Shown piece by piece: positions 1 to 9,200 of a DNA stretch of 14,102 bases. Source of the stretch: Phoronis ovalis (taxonomy: Eukaryota; Phoronida; Phoronidae); assembly GCA_028565635.1 (NCBI GenBank), contig JAOXYB010029179.1, forward strand, positions 1 to 14,102. Direction: 5' to 3'. How positions within the stretch are numbered: the stretch's first letter is position 1; the number at the start of each line of letters is the position of its first letter. Position numbers and translations under genes: made by a program. Below the pieces are notes generated by a model. It was not told the DNA's origin and ran no database searches. It was given only the letters and a program-made list of their open reading frames with translations.

Positions 1-158
1 TATATATATATGTCATTCAGTTGAAACTATGGTGATTAGTCATTGCTGTTATATTGGCATAATTTGCATGTTTTCTGTTGATCAGATGAGATCATACATG
101 TAACAAACTATAGCTGTTCAAACAGATACATTGATAATGCACGGTGCCCTGAACTAAC
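1..158 (-). other. Intron following exon K, partial
   Basis: Starts in the transcript with donor GTTAGT at 158 and runs off the window. It ends at the plus-strand start with a short TA run (1-10). No coding signal was seen. Confidence 0.85.
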
Positions 159-254
159 CTTTATTTCTAACTCTGCTATTCTTTGTCTCATTTCTGCGAT
201 CGCTTGTGAATGTTCCGCCGCTCGTATCTTCTCCATAACCTCCTCCTCCTTCCT
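159..254 (-). CDS. EVI5: EVI5 exon K (last coiled-coil exon in the window)
   Basis: This 96-bp phase 0-0 exon encodes residues 445-476, RKEEEVMEKIRAAEHSQAIA to RIAELEIK. The acceptor is CTGTTTTCAG and the donor AAG|GTTAGT. It matches vertebrate NKEEVMAVRLREADSIAAVA...IAELEIQ closely. The remaining C-terminal exon or exons, including the stop codon, lie outside the window below position 1. Confidence 0.94.
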
Positions 255-3200
255 CTGAAAACAGATAGTTAAACTAAGTGGCAAAGCTGCTAATATAACA
301 TTGAGTGAGACAATTATGCACTGTTGCAATTCTGAAACTTAGCCAGCATCATATCTGTGTTTGATCTATCATATCTGTGTTTGATCTATCATATCTGTGT
401 TTGATCTATCATATCTTGTGTTTGATCTATCATATCTGTGTTTGATCTATCATATATACTCCTATTACACGCTATTGGGATGATGAAACTTTAGCTTAGC
501 AATGATGGTCTCGACTGTACATGATTTTGATTTAAACGGTTTTAACAAGTCTGACCTACCAGGCAAATTAGGAGATTATTAACCATACATGTAAGTCAGT
601 TTTTTTGCATCATTACCGAGTTTAAAATATAGTAGTTACAAAACAAAACTGAAAATTTGAACTAAGCTTAGAAACAGACAACTATGCAAAACAAACGTTG
701 AATTAGAAAAACAACAAAAACGATCATTATACACTACACATCTCACCACCAGATGGAAGCACTGACTGTGTTTTATCAGCAAGAAAATGACCACAATAGA
801 TTGATAAGTTTGTCTCACAGTTAGTCTCACTGGTAATGAGAAGTGTACTATAATTATAATATTTGTGTGATTTACTGACAGGTAGTCACTAAAGACTGAG
901 GTTTTAACCATAAATCAAGCAGTGCATTCTCCTACAATAAATAGTACTGTAGTGCAATACATGCAGTTTTGGTGTACAACTATGGATTCTTTTCACATGT
1001 ACGATCATATAAACAATTTAAGCCAATGAGAAACTGACAGATGTATTGACAGTTTTTCATCCTGTAATTAAGATACACAAGAGTAGAAAGAATCAAAGGC
1101 CACCAAGTGGTGTTGCTAATTGTCTCCCATGATTAGTGTCTATTTAAGGGACATAACTCCTAATTCTCCTTACCCTGTTTTCAGTGTCTGCAGCTCTCCT
1201 TTCCCATTGTAGTATCTCAGTTTTGAGTATTTTTTCTCTCTCCAGCGATTCTTCTAAACTCTGCTTAGATGACAAGTTTTCATCATCAAGTCTCTTTATC
1301 TGGTGGGAACATATATGATTCTAAGAAAATAAACAAACACATCATTATACAGTGCCTCATGTATGATTATTAGACCGCATAAATACAAAATAGAATATTA
1401 AATGGAATCAAAAATACGGTTCACAGTTTAAGTACAGGTGTAATAATTATACAGCCTAGTTGTGGATATACATGATTACCCAAGTCAAAGGATACACCTA
1501 AACAATTAAGCTAAATCATCAAACTAAATTTACAATAAAATTTACAAAATCCATCAGCTTAAGATTTCAGTAGCATACTTAATTAGATGGCACATTTGTA
1601 CCTGCGTTTCTAGCTCCATAACTTTTTGTTTCATTTCCTTGAGATCAGCGATAGCTTCTGTTTCTCTTAACTTCACCATGATAAGCTCATCGTGTAGGGT
1701 CTGAAGTTGACTCTTAGTTGGTTTAACTCCATCTTTACCAGCTGCCTTGTAACTTTCTGTATATTTCTGTAACATGACATAGGATGGAGGACTTTCTACA
1801 ACTTCATTTTTATAATCAATACCTTTTTATACCAGTTTTTATTAAAACTTCATCTGCTTGCAGAATAAAACTATTAATAGTCATCATCTAGGGACTTTTC
1901 AGTGAAGGTTACAAATATAGTCATCATCTAGGGACTTTTTCAGTGAAAGTTATAACTACAGTCATCATCTAGGGACTTTTTCAGTGAAGTTTATAACTAT
2001 AGTCAACATCTAGGGACTTTTTCAGTGAATGTTATAACTACAGTCATCATCTAGGGACTTTTTCAGTGAATGTTATAACTATAGTCATCATCTAGGGACT
2101 TTTTCAGTGAAGGTTATAACTATAGTCATCATCTAGGGATTTTTTCAGTGAAGGTTATTGTGTGCATTTTCACAGAGCTAATGCCAGTAACAGATTGTAT
2201 ATAAGTTACCTGCCAGTCTTTTTCTAGTTCATTAACTCGTTGTCTTAATTCTTTTGTTGATAAGTTGGCTTCAGCTTCCCTCAGTTTAACGGCTATTAAC
2301 TCATCCTGGATGGTCTGAACATCATAGTTAGGGTCGCGATGTAATTTACTGTTCTCCTAGAAAAGAAGAGTTACCAAAGTATTTATTAGTGGATGATTAT
2401 TATGATACGAGTCTTATAACCAAATGTTTGCTTGCATTACAATGAACTATCCACGAGTCCTCCAAGCTCAACGCAGTTAAGAAAAAACGTGCATGCAAAT
2501 AGCGTATTGTAACACAGAAATGACAAAATAAATTATGACAATATAATCAATCAAACTTTATCCAAAGAAAACAAGAAATTCAAGATGGTTAAGAACAAGT
2601 TCTTCCAAAATACTTTCTGAACAAAATGCCAAAGACATACGCATCTGATACACAAGATTTGAAGTCATACAGTACGTATACAATGCACTGTGATGCGACG
2701 ATCATACACACAAAGTCTCTCATTACAGTGGCATAAGAGCTAGTTATCTTACTTCCTCTAATTCGCGAACTTTTCCTTTAAGTTCCTGCAAGGTACATGA
2801 TTGGCTCATGTGTCTTAAACGACTATCGTTAAGTTCTGTGCGTAAACTACGTATAATCTCCTCTGACTGGCTCTCGTTAGAAGCTGTGCTGTCTGCCTGT
2901 TACCATGTTAGAAAGAAAATAGAAATGTTACAGTTAAGACAGAGAACATGCATAAGGTGTTGATACAAATGCAAAACCACCAGTGGTAGTTAAGAAAATA
3001 CAAATTAAATGACCAGTGTACTGATAAAACCACCACCGGTAGTTAAGAAAATACAGTGGTCAGTGCACTGACCACTGTATTTAGTATGTAAAGTATTACA
3101 TACAAGAGGCAAATAGTAAGCCAAACAAAAAGAAACTGCAAAGATGGTTTTCCTGGGGGACTATTTCTGGGGGGGGGACTGTATTTCTGGGGGGGTACAG

Positions 3201-6200
3201 TATTTCTGGGGGGACTGTATTTCTGGGGGGACTGTATTTCTGGGTGGACGGTATTTCTGGGTGGACTGTATTTCTGGGGGGACTGTATTTCTGGGTGGGG
3301 ACTGCCATTCACAGCAAATGTATACGTGTGTCGCCAAATGTTTATTTAACTGTTTACCATGGGAGTGCTTTCTACAGAATAAATGTTAACCATGGATATA
3401 CATTTTTAATGATTGTTTACAGTTTTTGGTTCAAATTTCAGGCTTTTGTTTATTGTTTTTGCCATAGTGTGTACATTTGTGTAACTTTTTTGTATGAAAA
3501 TTTTTAGTATGTTTTTGCAAATAAACTTTTAAGGATGGGAAAATTTTTAGAATGCAATTTATATCAAGGTGTAAGTGTTTTTTACCTTGGGCCTCACACC
3601 CCTTTCAAGGTTTTTTCTGGGAGTACCCCCTGAAATTGTATTAGTTCAAAAACTGTTTCTCTTGTCATGTATTTTTGCATCCTCAGGATAAACTGTCATA
3701 TGTTAGCATGCAATACGTTAAGAACAGCGATACAGTTATTTGCCAACTCACAACACAAGCCAAACACACTTAGCTGCTGCTGTCATTATTTACACCGCTC
3801 TCTCGTTACTGACTATTAACATACACATATTGCAAACCCGTCTACAGTTTGATTGGTTGCCAGTCTTCACATGTACTCACCCTGTGTTTTAACTGGCTAA
3901 TCATATCATTAGCTTCTTCAAATTTTTCCAGAGCTTCAGAGTGCTGCTGTCGTAACGTAGCTAAATCTCTTTTGAGGACAAACATATCTTCTGCTTCATG
4001 AGCACGGGTCACCTGACCTTGAATTAGTCGATCAGCAAGCATCACATTCTCTTTTTCCAAGTTGTCAATACGATGTCGCAGAAGTTTATTTTCTGAACGC
4101 AGCCTCTGAAAATACAGACATTGCAACAATGTCAGACAGCTAAATACTACCAGCTAATTGTGTCTTTGATTAAAATAAAAACGAAAAATAATTTGTTTTA
4201 TGTCCTAATTTTTATCCCATCAATTCAACTGATCATTTCTTATAATATTGTTTATTATACATACGTGACCTACCCAGAGTTCCACAGTATACTATACAGA
4301 GGTGACCTACCCAGAGTTCCACAGTGTGTTATACATACGTGACCTACCCAGAGTTCCACAGTATGTTATACATACGTGACCTACCCAGAGTTCCACAGTA
4401 TGTTAGACCTACCCGGAGTACCACGGCATGCTATACATGTATGTGACCTACCCAGAGTTCCAGTATACTATACAGACGTGACCTACCCAGAGTACCACGG
4501 TATATGCTATACATACGTGACCTACCCAAAGTTCCACGATATGCTCTACATACGTGACCTACCCAGAGTTCCACAGTATGCTATACATACGTGACCTATC
4601 AGAGTTCCACAGTATACTATAGAGATGTGAAATACCCTGAGTTCAACAGTATACTATACAGATGTGACCTACCCAGAGTTCCACGGTATACTATACAGAC
4701 GTGACCTACCCTGAGTTCCAGTTTGTTAGACCTACCCAGAGTACCACGGCATGCTATACATACATGTACGTGACCTACCCAAAGTTCCACAGTATACTAT
4801 ATAGACGTGACCTACCCTGAGTTCCACAGTATACTATACAGACGTGACCTACCCAGAGTTCCACAGTATACTATACAGATGTGACCTACCCAGAGTTCCA
4901 CAGTCTGTCAGACCTACCCAGAGTACCACGGCATGCTATACATACCTGACCTACCCAGAGTTCCACAGTATACTATACAGACGTGACCCACCCTGAGTTC
5001 CACAGTATACTATACAGATGTGACCTACCCAGAGTTCCACGGTATACTATACAGACGTGACCTACCCAGAGTTCCAGAGTTTGTTAGACCTACCCAGAGT
5101 TCCACAGTGTACTATACAGACGTGACCTACCCTGAGTTCCACAGTATACTATACAGACGTGAGCTACCCTGAGTTCCACGGTATACTATACAGACGTGAC
5201 CTACCCCGAGTTCCACGGTATACTATACAGACGTGACCTACCCGAGTTCCACGGTATACCAGACGTACCTGGGGTTCCACAGTTGTTAAGACCTACCCAG
5301 AGTACCACAGCATGCTATACATACGTGACCTACCCAGAGTTTCAGTCTGCTATACATACGTGACCTACCCAGAGTTCCACAGTATGCTACACATACATAA
5401 CCTACCCAGAGCTCCACGGTATGTTATACATACGTGACCTACCCCGAGTTCCACAGTATGCTATACAGCCGTGACCTACCCAGAGTTCCACAGTATGCTA
5501 TACATACGTGATCTACCCAGAGTTCCACAGTTACTGTATACTATACAGCCGTGACCTACCCAGAGTTTCAGTATACTATAGAAACGTGACCTACCCAGAG
5601 TTCCACAGTATACGTACTATACATACGTGACCTACCCAGAGTTCCACAATTTGCTAGACATACGTGACCTACCCTGAGTTCCACAATTTGCTAGACATAC
5701 GTGACCTACCCTGAGTTCCACTTGTTCTTCGTGCTCCTTTGTTTTAAGTACATTGTATTCCTTCTCTAACCTAAAATAAACAATACAAAATAAATAACAG
5801 AAAATAAATCTTTATTCTTCATCTGATGTTTGGATCATTATGTTCAGAAATAAGTACAAAAACATTAAAATAAATTCTACGAAATGTCATATATAATTTA
5901 ATATTTTGTTTTGCAACTTTTCTGCCAACAGAGTTATCATCATGGACAGTGTTACACATAAGGTGGCAAGAGATATCTATCTATAAGGCGGCATATTATG
6001 TAAGTGATATCTATTGAGGCAACACATACAATCCACTCATCAGGACAGTGCTACACACAAGGCGGCATATTATGTAAGAAATATCTATTGAGGCAACACA
6101 TATAATCCAGTCATCAGGTAATTAAATTTCAGGTTTGTATTTGTAATTTTTTTTTCATTTTCCACTTTATAAAGCTCTTATTTTTAGGTATTTAAACTTA

Positions 6201-9200
6201 ACAAAATTAAAGCCAGGTCAAGTTACAATAGTCAAGTTACAACAGTCACCATTTTGTAGAATTAACCCACTAAACACAGAACAAATATTGAATTTACAAA
6301 CAATGTGCAAACACCTTTCCCACAGAGCAGCTAGCTACAAAACTCCCAATTATACTAATTATAGATTTTTGTTAGCTACTGACATGTCACATGAATGTTC
6401 CCATGCAAGTTTTCTTCAGAGTTTTAATTTGCACACACAAACTCAATAAATTACATGTGACACATACACTGGAATGAGTTAAAAAACTGGGTGTCTAAAA
6501 CAGCAAAACTTAATTTATAAATTGTGCAAAACAAATACAAACATGATATTTTTAAACAGTGATATTTAAAAAATAAGGCAACATTTGTAGTATGTCACAC
6601 CTAAAACAAATAAAAGCTATGAACTTATGTTTTTACTTCTGTCAGAATACCTTATCCAACAGCACATTAAACATAGTTTTAAATATACATTTATGCCAGT
6701 TGTAGAATGGTAAACTAAAGTTACCTTAGAAATTGTAGTATATATACTACAATTTCTATGGTAACTTTACCATTCTACAGCTGGCATAAATGTTCTTTAC
6801 CTCGATCAAGATGCGATCTTTGCAACTGTGTACACTCCATTTTACAACATTTTTTTCCTCAAAATTTATATTTAAAAACAAAATTAGTTCAAAGAATTTT
6901 CAGTAATCCTGCATTACTCCTATTTCCAATTCAGATGCTATTCTATATTATTTTACTTTTGAAAACATTTCGCAGAAACCATAGTCATGACAGAATTCAG
7001 CACCTAACAACTTTTACTGGAGAGGTCTGTAACCCCCCCCCCCACAGTTTGTGAACCACTGGCTGTTTACTATTTCTCTGGACTTACACATCATACATTA
7101 TACTGGATGACTATCAGCCAACACTATAATTGATCATTACATGGATAGTTCAATATGAAATCTGATATAATATCTATAATTCTATTATTCTGACAATGAT
7201 TGAGGAGTAATGAAGGAGTAACCTTACTCATATAACTGTCAATAAATTAATCAGGGAAAGATACTGCTGTGTGAGAAGTTTACTGGGAATATTATAGTTA
7301 ATAAAAATAAAAGAAATTCTGCACCAGTCCTGTAATCACTGAAATGTTGCTGACATATATATACACACAGCTAGCAACTAGCTACTATAAGACTTTAAAT
7401 GGCAGAATACCAGATGTCTTGAGTAAATTTATTAGATTTAAACATAAAATGGCCATACTTTGCTGCAGATGGGAATAACTGAATAATTATATGTATACCT
7501 ATTCTACAGTTATTCCTATCTACCATGATACCTCCTTTTCATGCACCTTCACCCTTCTGCACCCATCAGTACCACGCATATCACACATTTGCCTGAGGTC
7601 ATAAACTCTGTGCAAAAACTTGATAATTGTGATGCGTGAAAGGACTGTGGGTCGAAGAAACACATTTTGTTTGTAGGTAAAAAGGGCATAACGTGGGTTC
7701 CACATTATGGATCATATACATTTCAACACATTGACAAACAGGGTGTTCTTTTTAGATCTGCCAAAGAGTAAGTTTTTCTCCATAAAATACAGCTGTGTAT
7801 TAAAGAAGGGTATATTTTTCACCAACAGATGCGAAAAAATGTGGTGCCTTAACTGGCATGACAATAAGTTCACTTATCTAATGATGTTTAATGAGCGAGG
7901 TCTGCCTATGTCAAAGGAACACTTTTTAAATCTGCAAGTCTTCCAAAGTGGTGCTGTTTAGCAGGTTATATGTGCATTTAGTTTTTTTTTAAATATCTAT
8001 GTTTGTGCATGCGGACCCACCCTTAACACAAGTGACCTTCCATGATGTTTTTTGTATATAAATAAGAAAGCGCTACGAAAAAAACCTACACTGCATCCTG
8101 GTTCTCATTTTTATCCAGATACAATAGTTTAATCCTATCTTTATGATGACCATTGCTATGATATACATTACTCAGGCACTCTTCAGGTGCACTAATTGAC
8201 CTCTTCATCCACGGTAGACGTTTTATTCCATTCCTACGATCGTTCCGCTCAGTCACCGGTGTCGAGGGATGTAACTCATCGTCTAGTATGTCAAGCTTAT
8301 TCTTCAGTTCCTCATCCATCACTCGTTTCTCATTTGAAAAGCTTCACTTATTAACAAAATAAATTCCTCCCTGTGAAGCAAATGAATTCCGGTGGTTTTA
8401 GTATTTAATTAGTATAATGCCGTTAGATAAATATTCCACTGTATCATATTGTCCTTGGTTAGTGCCAGATAGCGACGGTCTCAAATATTAATTTCATAAA
8501 ATCCTAATTTATTGTTTCAAGAATGATTTAGTGTTTTCCATAGAGCAACATTTCTATGTAATATTTAAAAGTTGCGCAAATTAAAATATTCTTTTACTTT
8601 GCATTATTTCAAAAGTGAACTGTTCAAAATAATATGCAAAACTGCAGAAAGTACTTCTCCAAGATATCTTTGCTGTTTATTATGTGAAGTAATCTACACA
8701 CAGTCACATTCCTGACTCTGACTTCTCAAATACTAATCCACTTAACCTCATCATAATCCTAAAGTATAACAAGTTGTACACATCAAGGTATATATATGAC
8801 AGATTACACTGTAATATACTCCAGTGTCAATACCATCAATACAACCCTGTAATCTCCTCAGCACTCAGTCTCTGTGCACAAGTATAATAATGCTACATTA
8901 CAGAATAAAAAAAATTTGTCTGTTAATAACATGCTAATGGTTGAATACATCACATATTATTTAGAGCTTTTCAGAGTTTCAGTGTTATCAGACTAGAAAT
9001 GCTGCACATACTGAATCACCAGTGCTCTGCTGGTATGTGATTTCACTAGTACTTCTAGACTTCTAATTATCCGATATCCCGTCATTTAATCATCAACATT
9101 GCACTGTCTGTTATATTATCATCTATGAATATATTTTCCGGTCCTATAATCCTGGTTGGTCCAGGTTTTGGATACAAGAATCCCTGTTTACACTGAACAA

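Larger units (their letters stand above)
2897..3880 (-). other. Intron F-G
   Basis: A 984-bp intron, GTGAGT to GGTAACAG. It holds a 53-bp duplication with a perfect palindrome (2973-3082) and a G-rich array (3152-3304). The 3310-3870 part shows no recognisable element. Confidence 0.9.

Noticed and set aside
1879-2158. TTTTTCAG in the 41-bp repeats as decoy splice acceptors
   Set aside because: They are on the strand opposite to the gene; no plus-strand gene is present.
3049-3082. Palindrome as a transcription terminator
   Set aside because: It is inside an intron of a eukaryotic gene, with no T-run logic or gene end nearby.
3424-3440. GGTTCAAATTT as a tRNA or SINE internal B box
   Set aside because: No A box or cloverleaf pairing in the preceding ~60 bp, and the B box match is imperfect.
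3043-3507. Overlapping open frames on both strands rich in Pro-Gln or Gly-Phe
   Set aside because: They come from the stop-free G-rich 17-bp array, with no splice sites or conserved pattern.
4121-4594. Plus-strand open frames of about 72 residues with repeated YPEFH-type motifs
   Set aside because: They are translations of the ~37-bp array; the unit length is not a multiple of three and frames shift between units.
4258-5720. CRISPR-like look: short repeats at regular spacing
   Set aside because: The units are contiguous tandem copies with no unique spacers, they diverge gradually, and they begin inside a eukaryotic exon. It is a minisatellite.
6758-7054. 98-residue plus-strand open frame
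   Set aside because: It starts inside the right arm of a hairpin, is rich in Phe/Leu/Ile as expected for AT-rich DNA, runs into the C-run, and shows no family pattern.
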